This document shows, in pieces, positions 1 through 9,686 of a DNA stretch of 64,000 nt. This stretch comes from CANDYO01 sp964627795. Lineage in GTDB: Bacteria; Pseudomonadota; Alphaproteobacteria; Rickettsiales; CANDYO01. Made by a program: the position numbers and the translations under genes. The first letter of the stretch is position 1, and each line of letters starts with the position of its first letter. Under the pieces are notes generated by a model. It was not told the DNA's origin and did not search any database. It was given only the letters and a program-made list of their open reading frames with translations. The DNA is taken from positions 62,001-126,000 of the forward strand of contig CAZVLF010000005.1 in assembly GCA_964627795.1 (NCBI GenBank). The letters run 5' to 3'.

Positions 1-1198
1 GTTGCTCTTGGTTCAAAAGAGATTTACTAGTATAGAGCCCCTTATAACCAATAATAACTCCAGTCGCTTCTAGTTTAAGACATTCTTGTTCTACCTCATG
101 AATGCCATATTTACCAATAGAAAATTTAAGTGTAGCTTTAAGCAAGTCTTCTAAAGGGACTACGCTTTGACGATGCGTTACATCTTCGACACATAGGGTA
201 GCTAGATCCTTTAGATTTAACTCAGTTGTTTTAGATTTATAGTTCAATTTGCTAGTTAAGAATTCCCAGGCTTGTTTAAATAGACTGCTGCTAGGAACGG
301 GAGTCTGGTTATCTACAATTTCTTGATTAACTTTTTGTTCTAATGAACCCCAAGCATTTTTTAGTTCTTCTTGGCTTGCTAAGCGTTTGGATTTCCTGGA
401 ATTAATAACAATATTATCTCGTCCCGATTTGGTTTTTACCCCATATAATTTGCATAATTCTTCAATCTCTTGTCGTCTCGTTGAAAAAGCCTGAATCAAT
501 TTGTTATCGATTTTGCTCAGCTCAAATGCACTACTACCATCTAAGAGCACAGTTGGCGTAATATCATAACCTATTTTCTTAGTTTCAAGAGCTAATTCAT
601 TACGAAATACCTGACCAAGAAATTTATTATTTTTGAGAATATTTTCAAAGGCTAAACTTCTAAACTTGCCATCTTCACATCTAGCGCTATTGGCTAAAAA
701 ACAATGAACATGTGCTTGTGGTTCTAGGTTACGATTGGTCGTGTGCAAAAAAGTAGCGAAAGTTAGTTTATGGATTTTCTCTTTTATATGACCACCAGCA
801 CCCTTACGAGCCACCGCATAACCTTTTTCCTCAATATATTTTAGTGTAGTATTTACCGCTTTAGTTAAAGCCGCTTCCATTGCTTGTCGCTCTTGCTTTC
901 CGGATAGAACTAGCATTTGAATAGAAAAGCTCTTTGGAACTGAGAAAGTTAAATCAACACCGGGATTATGCTCTAGTTTATCTTTAGTCTTTTTTCCTAG
1001 CATTTGTCCATTAGGTAAAATTCCTTTGAGCATATTGTTAAAGTTAGGATCAGCTTTAGCATTAAATTCTCCGGTTAAACCTAGTTCTTGAGCACCAACT
1101 CCTGCCCATATACCCTTAGCTTCACTGCCATAATAATCGGCATGCGCATAATATTTACCAGCTGCGCCACTGCTTGAAAAAGCTCTTGTTGATAACAT
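1..1198 (-). CDS. traI: MobF-family conjugative relaxase TraI (C-terminus beyond window)
   Basis: The reverse strand is open from an ATG at 1198 to the window edge, giving about 399 residues. The N-terminus has the MobF/TrwC layout: a tyrosine pair in a KYYAHADYY context near residue 16, and the three-histidine metal site in FLHTTNRNLEPQAHVHCF. These residues nick oriT and hold the DNA 5' end covalently in TrwC and F TraI. The helicase part expected after residue 300 lies outside the window. It is the last visible gene of the leftward transfer operon, starting 16 bp after traD, which fits the F order traD-traI. Relaxase identity is well supported; the rest of the protein cannot be judged. Confidence 0.9.
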   Translation of the reverse strand, partial: MLSTRAFSSSGAAGKYYAHADYYGSEAKGIWAGVGAQELGLTGEFNAKADPNFNNMLKGILPNGQMLGKKTKDKLEHNPGVDLTFSVPKSFSIQMLVLSGKQERQAMEAALTKAVNTTLKYIEEKGYAVARKGAGGHIKEKIHKLTFATFLHTTNRNLEPQAHVHCFLANSARCEDGKFRSLAFENILKNNKFLGQVFRNELALETKKIGYDITPTVLLDGSSAFELSKIDNKLIQAFSTRRQEIEELCKLYGVKTKSGRDNIVINSRKSKRLASQEELKNAWGSLEQKVNQEIVDNQTPVPSSSLFKQAWEFLTSKLNYKSKTTELNLKDLATLCVEDVTHRQSVVPLEDLLKATLKFSIGKYGIHEVEQECLKLEATGVIIGYKGLYTSKSLLNQEQ

Positions 1199-1213
1199 TT
1201 CTTATCTCCTAAT

Positions 1214-3130
1214 TTACCAATACATTACAGGTATATCTTTTGTGTTTATTTCTTCAGCAGGCGGGTCTGGATGCTCTAATTTCTTGAGCTTGTTAGGCTT
1301 TATTTTTATGATTTTTTCATCATCATTATTTTTTAAAAGCTTGGCCTCTATTTCTTTACGTCGCTTTTCGCCTATTTCTAATTCTTTAGTGAATAGTTCT
1401 AGGAGATCTTTATTTTCAACATACGCTGGAGAGGTTTTCTTAAAAATACAATCATCAAATTTAAATTTAGCCGGCTTAAAACCAGCAAAGCTAACAAAGC
1501 CTTCTCCAGTTTTTAGCATCATGAGTTCAGAAGGTAAAACGACTGATCGAATGACTTTATTGCGATTAACTTGAATGCCATCGCGCATTTCATGTGCGCC
1601 ATAAGATAAGCCCTCATGCCATTCTTCAATTTCTCCTTCACCGAGCGATCCTGAGCAATATTGCGCGGCTTCCTTGCCAGCAATATTCATATAGATTTTA
1701 GTTTTGCAGTTATTTGCAATTGATCTGGCAGTATCTTCAGAATAAATCTTGCTTAAAGAGCTCATATCTTGAGTGCCTAACACAAAACAGCCACCATATG
1801 ACCTTGCCATTGCCAGACCATCTTTTAGACTTGGAATCGATTGATCAAAATAAGGAATTTCATCTAAAATAAACCATATTTTTGGAATATTGCTCTGCTC
1901 TTTTAATGATCTAAGCGCGTTAACGGCAATATCTACCTGAGTAGTGATAAGTGGATTAATATCTTCTTTCACGTCAGCTCTTGAACTAATAAAGAGAAAG
2001 TTATTCTGCGATGGATCATTAACCCAGTCAGTAATAGAAAATATATTTTCGCTACTTTGGTATAATTTCATTGGTCTTAAATAAGTACTTAGCACCATCA
2101 GAACTGAAAGAGCTGCTTTTTCTATATCTGGATTGATAATTTTTGATGCACCGGTTTTTTGCAGTAATTTACTCAATGTTTCTATATCGCTTTTAAGAAT
2201 AATATCAGCAAATGCTGCCATCGACAGATTTTCGCTTACATATAAATTAGCAAGTTCTGCAAAAACTCCTCGAGCGGCATCTATCCAAATTGGGTCGCTT
2301 TTTGATTCTTTGGGTAATAATGATTTAGCAATAGTAGAAAAGCCTTTTAGTGGAGTAGTTTCATTAAATATCGACCAGTTTCTAGCACGTTTATCTAATG
2401 GATTGAGTATTATATCGCTACGATCAGGCCGATAGAAATGCTCAATATAATCTCCTTTAACATCAACAATAATTGCCTTTTGATTTCTCTTATGCAATTG
2501 ATAAACCAAATTCTGAATGATTTTAGTTTTTCCAGCGCCAGTTGAGCCAATCAGCATAGTATGTGATTGCTCTCCTGCGCTCCAAGACTCTTTTCTGCCT
2601 GTTATCGGATAAGAAAAATCAGCTAAATAAAATGGCTGATAATCACGAAATATTTTATTATGCTTTTTTAGCTCTTTTTTAAGCTCTTTGCTTTCAAAAA
2701 TAAAAATTCCTCGTAAATGTTTATTCTTTTTTATACCCATTCCTTTTAACCAAAAATATAGTATTAGGCTTCCTAAAATTATACTTAGCATTATTGCAGC
2801 TATGGTTAATCCTTTATAAAGAGCAATTTCAAATTTCTTGAGCGTTTTTATAACATAAGGATCGACAATAAATACTTTATTTTTTACAATTCTGCTCCGG
2901 CCATATTCATTAAGATAAGTAATTTTATAATCTTGATCATTTTTATTAAAGTCAGCTTTTAAATAAACCCAGCCTATCTCCCACTCTTTTAGAGAAATAT
3001 TTTGCCAGTAACTATAGCCAATAGAAATGATAATCAAATAGATCGAAACACGAGCTAGTAATTTACTGACTTGCATAAGCATTCTAATTTTATGAAAACT
3101 GACCTGTCCGCCTCGAATTAAATCATCCAC
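1214..3130 (-). CDS. traD: Type IV coupling protein TraD
   Basis: A 638-residue VirD4/TraD-family ATPase that would link the relaxase-DNA complex to the transfer channel at the inner membrane. Two N-terminal membrane helices lie near residues 27-45 and 107-128. The Walker A motif GSTGAGKT is at about 195-202, and a Walker B-like stretch ends in FILDEIPYF. The C-terminus is charged and lysine-rich. It sits between the small accessory gene and traI in a tight leftward operon, as in F-like and RAGE systems. The length is slightly below F TraD (717), mainly at the C-terminal tail. Confidence 0.93.
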   Translation of the reverse strand: MDDLIRGGQVSFHKIRMLMQVSKLLARVSIYLIIISIGYSYWQNISLKEWEIGWVYLKADFNKNDQDYKITYLNEYGRSRIVKNKVFIVDPYVIKTLKKFEIALYKGLTIAAIMLSIILGSLILYFWLKGMGIKKNKHLRGIFIFESKELKKELKKHNKIFRDYQPFYLADFSYPITGRKESWSAGEQSHTMLIGSTGAGKTKIIQNLVYQLHKRNQKAIIVDVKGDYIEHFYRPDRSDIILNPLDKRARNWSIFNETTPLKGFSTIAKSLLPKESKSDPIWIDAARGVFAELANLYVSENLSMAAFADIILKSDIETLSKLLQKTGASKIINPDIEKAALSVLMVLSTYLRPMKLYQSSENIFSITDWVNDPSQNNFLFISSRADVKEDINPLITTQVDIAVNALRSLKEQSNIPKIWFILDEIPYFDQSIPSLKDGLAMARSYGGCFVLGTQDMSSLSKIYSEDTARSIANNCKTKIYMNIAGKEAAQYCSGSLGEGEIEEWHEGLSYGAHEMRDGIQVNRNKVIRSVVLPSELMMLKTGEGFVSFAGFKPAKFKFDDCIFKKTSPAYVENKDLLELFTKELEIGEKRRKEIEAKLLKNNDDEKIIKIKPNKLKKLEHPDPPAEEINTKDIPVMYW

Positions 3131-3134
3131 TACA

Positions 3135-3491
3135 TTATTCCTGCTCAGTGGTTATAATTCTATAACCTTGCTTCTCACGTTGTGATCTTGCATATTCAAG
3201 TGATTTTTTTTCAAGTGCGGATATTTCCTCTGCGTTAAACCCTAGTTTTTCTAAAATCTCAAGCTGCAGGTAAAGCATTTTACAAATCATAGTGACAGTC
3301 AAAAGGTTATTCTTCTCTTTACTTGGAATTACATAGCGCGTGCCGTTACTATCTATGTCTACATTTTCATTAAAAATCTTACGCTTAATATAATCACTTA
3401 TGCTATAACCAAAACGGCTAGCTAGAGCTTGTAATTGTAGCTTCTCTTGTTTACTAACTCTAATACTCACAAAAACCATATTATTTTCCAT
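3135..3491 (-). CDS. Small ribbon-helix-helix-like relaxosome accessory protein
   Basis: About 118 residues. The N-terminus (VFVSIRVSKQEKLQLQALA, then GYSISDYIKRKIF) resembles the ribbon-helix-helix fold of MobC/TraY-type relaxosome accessory proteins, which bind oriT. I prefer the ATG at 3491 because a GAGG ribosome site lies 9 bases upstream; a TTG at 3500 is the alternative. It overlaps the end of traG and precedes traD. Family assignment is by fold-like pattern only, so the role in oriT binding is inferred. Confidence 0.6.
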   Translation of the reverse strand: MENNMVFVSIRVSKQEKLQLQALASRFGYSISDYIKRKIFNENVDIDSNGTRYVIPSKEKNNLLTVTMICKMLYLQLEILEKLGFNAEEISALEKKSLEYARSQREKQGYRIITTEQE

Positions 3492-6168
3492 TTTTTTCAA
3501 CCTCTTCTTTTAATTTATGTCCCTTACTTTGAATATTTCCATCACTTAAGGTAAGCTCAGTTGAGGTGTCACTTAATCTATGCTCTCCTTCATTCTGCTT
3601 AAAAGATTCCATGGTAATTTTATTCTGAACTTTGCCTTTGAAATTAGCTGGAGCCTCAGAGGTCACTTTAGCGCGATTATCAACATTGTTATTTTCAACT
3701 ATTTTAGAATTCTTCTGATGGTTATCTTCTATATTGCTAGTTTGCATAGAAGCTTCATTTCTTGCAAACTCCTTTGAAATAGATGAGACTTTAATATTTA
3801 CTCTGTTATTTAAAAAATCATTGAGTAATTGATTAGTTTTAGCTGGATCTGTTCTAATAATATTTTCAAATTTTTCTGCCCCAAATTTCTTAATATAATG
3901 CTGAGCAAACTGGTTAGACAGATCTTGGCTAATTGCACTAGTGTTATTTTCAAAATCAGCTTTAGATTTTTGTAAATTATGCACTTGATCTAAGACTATA
4001 GATCTCTCTAAACTTGCCGATTTAGCTTTATTGAAATCACTTCTTATACCTTCAAGCATATTATTATTAACATTGTCATTTTCTTGATAACTAGATGTAT
4101 TAGTAAAGCTTTCAATTTGAGACAGGCTTTTTGCAAAATTTTCATTTTTACTAGTTTCTAGCATTTTATTATAGCCTTCTGTTTTACTACTTAATGTAGA
4201 GCCCTCGAAACTCATTCCTAAAGATGCTTTAAATAACCCTATATCTCCACCAACTCCAGCATTTGCAGTAACTGCAACTTTCATAGCATCTTGCGTACTG
4301 ATATTATTATCGTGAGCCACTTTCTCAACAAAGCTTCTAGCTTCATCAATAGTTTTTCTTTGATCACTACTTAAAGATTTATTCCAATTCTCATAAGCAG
4401 AGCTGCCTTTGCTAAAGTTTTGATCATATCCTAGTAATTTAGAGTATCCGCTGCTAGTATTTTGGAGTATTTGGCTAGCATGTCTTTCACTATTGCTGAT
4501 ATTATCATTAATACTTTGATCATAACGATTACCGATTGCTTTGCTCCAATCGATCTTAGCTAAGCCTGCTAAGTTGCTCACTGCGCCACTACTATCGATA
4601 GTAGACCTACCATCAGAATAAATCCGCTCTTGTGCGCCACTATTCATAGAAAATGACTTCATTCCGCTAGTCCAATTATAGTTATCATCATATTTATTTG
4701 ATGAGCTAGTGTTGGCATGATGAGTGTCAATGCTAGTATTACCAATTTGATAATTACCCTTAACCGCAGCCTCTGCATTTTGCACTGCCGTTGATTGAGG
4801 AATATAAATGATAGAGCTGGCTAAGTTACCCATGTTAGCTACCATGCCTTTAGTGATGAATAATGAAAGCACGGGTACTAACGTTAACATATAGCCAGAA
4901 ACGCTAGAAATTTCTTCATTAATCTGCATTATTGAAGAATGAGTGGCAAAAGTAATGTCAGTAATATTACTAGCATAAAGCTTGCCCCAAGAACTGGCGA
5001 TACAAAACAATATCGCATACATTGGTTGCCATAATTGCAAATAGATAAAACCAAAAGCATAGTTTTTTAAAACATCCAACCCGATTGGAGTAACCATTAA
5101 GATTAACACCAATGGAAATACTCCATAGAATAAACATTCGAGTACCGCGCGTAGTATTGGAATAAATTTCTGCGCCATTTGTCCAACTGAATTATAGGCA
5201 AGCTTAGTCATGCTTTCAGTAGCTACTTTCCCATAAAGCTTTGAATCAGCTGCTTCGCCAAGGCTATTAATTGCAATATTTTGCAGTAAGATATCCTTGG
5301 CCGTCTTGCTACTATTTTTAAGAAAAATTCCATAGCTACCTTCTAATACTGATGCAAAAACTTGTGAAGCCTCACTTGAATTACTGCCTTGATTTTGACT
5401 AAAGAAAGTACCAAATTGTTTAGCTAAAATAGGCAGTCTTAAGTCAACAGCTTTATTCAAAGAGGTATATAAATATTCAGCGGTTTTCTGACAGCTTTGA
5501 TAACCGCCAGGCTTTCCTCCCACATAAATAATTCGCGCTTTTGAAGAATGATCCTTTAAAAACTCAAGAATGTTAGGACTTGAAGTAAGATCTTTTAAAG
5601 AATAGCCATTAGCACGCTTATAACCCATGTTAAGATCTGGAACGATGCATTTCTTATAAAAGCTCAACATGAGTTGTTTGATTTCTGCATCTTCAATTCT
5701 AAATTTACTGGTATCTTCAACAATCTTACTACCAAATAAGAGTCCAGTTTGCTGGTAATCTGAATTATTAAAAACTCCAGCTAAAGCTTGGTCAAATTTC
5801 TGGGTAATGTTATTGCCAATTCTTGATGTAGCTGAGCCAATAAATGCTAATCCTAAAGGAACATTTTCAACTCGCCGCGGAGCCGATAACCTGCCATAAG
5901 AATCAGGTAGAGTATCCATTATTTCGACATTCGCTTTTGAAGTTAAAAACAACCCAACTAATATCGTAACACCAAAAAACCATTTTGCTGCTGATTTGAA
6001 ATCGCTATTCAAGCCAGCTCTAATAGTTAAAACTACAATGGCCGCCAAAGCTGAAAGTTTCATTGCTGAAACAAAATTATTATTTGGATCTAAAATCAAT
6101 CTAATCGCATTGAATATTTTTTCTAAATAATAGCCAGAGCCTAAAGTATAGATTTCAAAAGTTTCCAT
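3481..6168 (-). CDS. traG: F-type mating-pair protein TraG
   Basis: An 895-residue inner-membrane protein. The N-terminal half has several hydrophobic segments (about 35-90 and 330-460), including a long membrane block around VLECLFYGVFPLVLILMV. The C-terminal half is a long, polar, Ser/Asn-rich coiled region. This matches F TraG (938 aa), which acts in pilus assembly with its N-terminal part and in mating-pair stabilisation with its periplasmic C-terminal part. It directly follows traH, with a 1-bp overlap, as in F. The C-terminal half is poorly conserved in this family, so identity rests on the membrane part, length and position. Confidence 0.88.
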   Translation of the reverse strand: METFEIYTLGSGYYLEKIFNAIRLILDPNNNFVSAMKLSALAAIVVLTIRAGLNSDFKSAAKWFFGVTILVGLFLTSKANVEIMDTLPDSYGRLSAPRRVENVPLGLAFIGSATSRIGNNITQKFDQALAGVFNNSDYQQTGLLFGSKIVEDTSKFRIEDAEIKQLMLSFYKKCIVPDLNMGYKRANGYSLKDLTSSPNILEFLKDHSSKARIIYVGGKPGGYQSCQKTAEYLYTSLNKAVDLRLPILAKQFGTFFSQNQGSNSSEASQVFASVLEGSYGIFLKNSSKTAKDILLQNIAINSLGEAADSKLYGKVATESMTKLAYNSVGQMAQKFIPILRAVLECLFYGVFPLVLILMVTPIGLDVLKNYAFGFIYLQLWQPMYAILFCIASSWGKLYASNITDITFATHSSIMQINEEISSVSGYMLTLVPVLSLFITKGMVANMGNLASSIIYIPQSTAVQNAEAAVKGNYQIGNTSIDTHHANTSSSNKYDDNYNWTSGMKSFSMNSGAQERIYSDGRSTIDSSGAVSNLAGLAKIDWSKAIGNRYDQSINDNISNSERHASQILQNTSSGYSKLLGYDQNFSKGSSAYENWNKSLSSDQRKTIDEARSFVEKVAHDNNISTQDAMKVAVTANAGVGGDIGLFKASLGMSFEGSTLSSKTEGYNKMLETSKNENFAKSLSQIESFTNTSSYQENDNVNNNMLEGIRSDFNKAKSASLERSIVLDQVHNLQKSKADFENNTSAISQDLSNQFAQHYIKKFGAEKFENIIRTDPAKTNQLLNDFLNNRVNIKVSSISKEFARNEASMQTSNIEDNHQKNSKIVENNNVDNRAKVTSEAPANFKGKVQNKITMESFKQNEGEHRLSDTSTELTLSDGNIQSKGHKLKEEVEKNGK

Positions 6169-7562
6169 TATTTTCTCTCCATATTGAGTAATTGTGATAC
6201 TTCGCTCGCCATCATGTCTTCCATTCCTTCGGCACGTTTAATCATTTGTAGCTGTAGTTTATAACGTGATAGGTCGTTCATTTCATACTCAGTAAGTAAC
6301 TTTTGGGCATTCTTTATTGAATCTTTAAATTCCTTAAGCTCAGTATTAGCAGCGATTTGTAGGTTATTAGCTGCTTCATTAACTTCTTTAATCATCTCGG
6401 TGAGATAATTGTATAGAATATTCCAAGCAATAAGTTCGACTAGTAGTCCTTGTTCATATTCAGGATTACCATTAGTATATTGATAGAGTTTTTCATAAAT
6501 GGCATAAGCGGGAATTCCGCTGTTAGCCAAGAAATGCTGCTCAGCATCTCCTAACTCTTTATCCTCTTCAAGAGCAGTCCTGATCTTACTCAAGAAACCT
6601 AAGACTCGTTCTTCAAACCCATCGCCTTTGGCTATCATTTTATCTTTATCATCTACTTTGAGACATTTTTGATGATTATCAATACAGCTTATGACCTTCA
6701 TATTACGGTCGCCTTTGATTAGAGCTTCAAGCAGACTAGGATTAGTAACTTTAGAAGAAATATATTGGTAATTCGGCATCCCCTCATTTTTAGGATTGGA
6801 GGTAATAATAATCGTACCGCTAATTGTCATCATTAGTTCTTTTAGTTCATTATTTGTAGCATCGTTCATTTTGAGCTTCTCTAATGATTTCCAAGCTAGA
6901 TTTACATTTTCTAAAATTAAATGATCATCTTTTGAAGCTTCTTCTAGTAGATCTTTTTTACCTTTAGGGAAATCTCTATATGAACTAGAAAGGTCATTCT
7001 TATCACCTTTAGCTAATTTCATTTTGGCGTAAATGCCTTTAGCTTGTTCTGTATGCTGCGTCATCATATCACCTGCAAATCCAACAATTTGCTTAGCTGC
7101 TTGACATTCATCGCTTAAAAAACCACCTAATTCCTGTATCTTACTATAAACCTCTTGAAGCACTTCACTGACAACAGGACTAAGTGAACTAGCTCCCAAA
7201 TAGGCCAGCATAAGACCGCTTTGTTTACCAATATCTTTTAGTTTATTTTTTAATTCATCACCTGAAATAAAAGATATGCCACCAAAATTTAAGACGCCTT
7301 GAGCATAACAGCTTTTATCAAAATCTATTTCTGGAGTATTAACGCTAACTAATGGTCTATTCTTCTTTGGTCTAGAAAAATACATTGAGCCCATTGAATA
7401 ATGACCAGCTTTTTGCCCCTGGTAATAATTAGCGCTATTACTAACGCTACTGCCACCAAGAGAACTCCAAACGGACTTAAGCTCTGTATCAATACCTCCA
7501 GCTAAGGCATTGCAAGAGCTCAACATTAGTAATAATACTAAACTACTTTTCTTCATTTTCAT
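6168..7562 (-). CDS. traH: F-type pilus assembly protein TraH
   Basis: A 464-residue exported protein with a signal peptide (KKSSLVLLLMLSSCNALAGG) that also contains a possible lipobox cysteine. The length agrees with F TraH (458). The central and C-terminal parts are helical, with likely coiled-coil segments (EVNEAANNLQIAANTELKEFKDSIK). In F, TraH is a periplasmic/outer-membrane-associated factor for pilus extension and works with TraF and TraW. It overlaps traF by 20 bp and traG by 1 bp, so it is translationally coupled within the transfer operon. Confidence 0.9.
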   Translation of the reverse strand: MKMKKSSLVLLLMLSSCNALAGGIDTELKSVWSSLGGSSVSNSANYYQGQKAGHYSMGSMYFSRPKKNRPLVSVNTPEIDFDKSCYAQGVLNFGGISFISGDELKNKLKDIGKQSGLMLAYLGASSLSPVVSEVLQEVYSKIQELGGFLSDECQAAKQIVGFAGDMMTQHTEQAKGIYAKMKLAKGDKNDLSSSYRDFPKGKKDLLEEASKDDHLILENVNLAWKSLEKLKMNDATNNELKELMMTISGTIIITSNPKNEGMPNYQYISSKVTNPSLLEALIKGDRNMKVISCIDNHQKCLKVDDKDKMIAKGDGFEERVLGFLSKIRTALEEDKELGDAEQHFLANSGIPAYAIYEKLYQYTNGNPEYEQGLLVELIAWNILYNYLTEMIKEVNEAANNLQIAANTELKEFKDSIKNAQKLLTEYEMNDLSRYKLQLQMIKRAEGMEDMMASEVSQLLNMERK

Positions 7563-8304
7563 GCTCCTGGATTCTTTTAACTATTTTTTCTTCTAACTCT
7601 GAAAGACTAGTTAAGCCTTTGCTAATAAATATTTTGGCAGGCTTCTTTTTATCTAATAACAAAATTGTTGGATAAGCTTGAATCAAGGGGTCATTAGCAA
7701 TGTTCTCATCTACGATATTTTCATTTAAGCCCTCAAAATAGTTACCATCAACGCTGATCCCCATGACTTTAAGCTTTGACTGAAGCTTTAAGATAATTGG
7801 TAATTGACGATGACAATGCTGACACCTGCTACTGTAAATAAAAACTAAACCATAGCGTTTATAAGCATTATTCAATATATCGCTTTGTTCTTGATCCTTG
7901 ATATCTTGCTCATGCATGTTTTTATAATAACTACTTGAGTCAGCAAGCATTGGCGTTGATTCTATTAAGCTTTGTGCATTTTTAGCAAAATCAATCCCTT
8001 TATTGATAATCAAATTATGAGTTTCAAGAAATTTCATAATTTCTGATTTCTTCTCAGTAATTACCGCTCTTTTACGCTGCACTTCCCATAAGTTATTTAG
8101 CTGAGTTGCTTTTTCTTCAGGGGCTATATTTGCGTTCATAATGTCTTTAGCGCTAAGTTCGTTTTGTTCTTCCTCTATTTTTGCAGATTCGCAATACCAA
8201 TTTTTTCCTAAAGAATATTTTTGACAAATTTCAGGAGTAAACTTAAAAGCCAAAGCTTGAGTCGCAAAAGCACATATAACGCTAATCAAAAGCAATTTTT
8301 TCAT
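7543..8304 (-). CDS. traF: Thioredoxin-like pilus assembly protein TraF
   Basis: A 253-residue periplasmic protein with a cleavable signal peptide ending near ALAF. The C-terminal half is a thioredoxin fold with a retained CxxC (SSRCQHCHRQLP, near residue 160), which is lost in F plasmid TraF. The N-terminal part (PEICQKYSLGKNWYCE) is typical of the TraF family. It probably handles disulfides in the cysteine-rich neighbours TraN, TraU and TraH. It overlaps traN by 4 bp and traH by 20 bp. Confidence 0.9.
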   Translation of the reverse strand: MKKLLLISVICAFATQALAFKFTPEICQKYSLGKNWYCESAKIEEEQNELSAKDIMNANIAPEEKATQLNNLWEVQRKRAVITEKKSEIMKFLETHNLIINKGIDFAKNAQSLIESTPMLADSSSYYKNMHEQDIKDQEQSDILNNAYKRYGLVFIYSSRCQHCHRQLPIILKLQSKLKVMGISVDGNYFEGLNENIVDENIANDPLIQAYPTILLLDKKKPAKIFISKGLTSLSELEEKIVKRIQEHENEEK

Positions 8305-9686
8305 TTCTTCTGCTCATAAAATTGTTTAATTTTTTTGTTAATCATTTCAGAGGTAGATTTATCGTTAATAGCAGGACCACCATCTTTATAACTCCCCATC
8401 TTTTGATTGATCTTTTCTTGAGAAGCGTTCATGCCGCTAGATACTTTATCCACAATATCCGTGTATAACTCTGTGAAATCTATTTTGGAAAAATCAAGTC
8501 GACGGAGCTCTTCTAGATTGAGTGATCGACAATCAGGGTTTTTATGATCGCCCCAACCAATTCCAAGTTGTTGTCTGCCTTGCACTTGAATGATCTTGGC
8601 AAGTTTTGATTTAAAACAACAATGAGATTGATATTTTTTAAATTTATTCCATTTTTTTCCTCGCCAACTGCCCACATGATGACAAAGCTTAGATTTTCGT
8701 AATTTAAATAAATCTTTTTCTTCTTGAGAGCAGCCTATAAAATCACGAAATACTCCTTTATCGCTACAGCAATTTAATTGTGAAGTTGCCTTAACGCATT
8801 GTTTTGCGCCGCCAGTAAAGAACTTACAGCTAGAAGGGTCTATCTCGCTAGATTCACAAGTAGTTTTTCCATTAGGGCATCTGCATCCTTCAAGCTCATT
8901 GGATTTCATTTGCGCTAAAACACTTAAATAACTTATGCTTGATCCAAAGTCATTGTGGCGATGACGAGTAGATTTTTCGCAGATACCACCTAAGCAAAAT
9001 TCTTTAGATTTACATTCTCTTTGAAACGTTTTTGTTTCATTGCACTGATATTTTATTTCCTTATGATCGCAAGTCTTATCAACCTGATTAAAATGCAGGC
9101 AAATAGGTTCCCCAACTACTTTACAATTTTCTGGCAGATGGTTGCATTCATCGATAAAAGTATTGGTTCGACAGATATATTTCCTATCCCACTTCCAACA
9201 ATCTTTATGAACATCTTTGCCATTAATATTACGAGTTTCAGCTGGCTCTATGCATTTCTCTTCAACTTCTTCACAGTGCTTATTGATCTCTTCCTTACTG
9301 CAACTGGATAGATCCTTTTCATCACGCTTGACATGAAATTCAGTTTCAATGTGTTTTATCTCTTTTTGCTCTAGCGCCTTTCCACAAGAAAAATGCTTTT
9401 CTAGATTTTTACATAGCTCTAAACTTCCCATACTTAAGCATTGAGCGGATTTTTCATCGCAACCACGGTTGCTTTCTAAAGCTGAGCAATAATTCTTTTC
9501 TTTAGAAATGCAACGGAATTTTTCCTCATATTTCCAGCATACGTTAGTAGTTTCTAATCCATCAATTATTCGTATAGCATTATCAACACAAGTTTTGACC
9601 TGAATCTTTTGACATTTTTCTTCGTCAAATCCCCATGCATTACTGGCTAAATAAAAAACCATGAATAAACTCAGGAAATATCGCAT
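8301..9686 (-). CDS. traN: TraN-like cysteine-rich mating-pair stabilisation protein, C-terminal part
   Basis: About 461 residues, very cysteine-rich and exported. I place the start at 9686 (MRYFLSLFMVFYLASNAWG, a good signal peptide) because an AGAGAAG ribosome site lies just upstream; an in-frame ATG at 9710 is less likely. TraN is the outer-membrane adhesin that stabilises mating pairs, and the C-terminal part here (CRCPNGKTTC..., LNCCSDKGVFRDFIGCS) matches the family's conserved end. The gene directly upstream carries the other TraN-like half. The two together are about 890 residues, so TraN may be made as two polypeptides. Confidence 0.75.
   Translation of the reverse strand: MRYFLSLFMVFYLASNAWGFDEEKCQKIQVKTCVDNAIRIIDGLETTNVCWKYEEKFRCISKEKNYCSALESNRGCDEKSAQCLSMGSLELCKNLEKHFSCGKALEQKEIKHIETEFHVKRDEKDLSSCSKEEINKHCEEVEEKCIEPAETRNINGKDVHKDCWKWDRKYICRTNTFIDECNHLPENCKVVGEPICLHFNQVDKTCDHKEIKYQCNETKTFQRECKSKEFCLGGICEKSTRHRHNDFGSSISYLSVLAQMKSNELEGCRCPNGKTTCESSEIDPSSCKFFTGGAKQCVKATSQLNCCSDKGVFRDFIGCSQEEKDLFKLRKSKLCHHVGSWRGKKWNKFKKYQSHCCFKSKLAKIIQVQGRQQLGIGWGDHKNPDCRSLNLEELRRLDFSKIDFTELYTDIVDKVSSGMNASQEKINQKMGSYKDGGPAINDKSTSEMINKKIKQFYEQKK

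Noticed and set aside
2133..2435. Plus-strand 100-residue ORF inside traD
   Set aside because: It lies antisense within a well-supported gene, has no ribosome site and no recognisable domain; it is a shadow frame. The same applies to similar ORFs inside traN, traC, copA and others.
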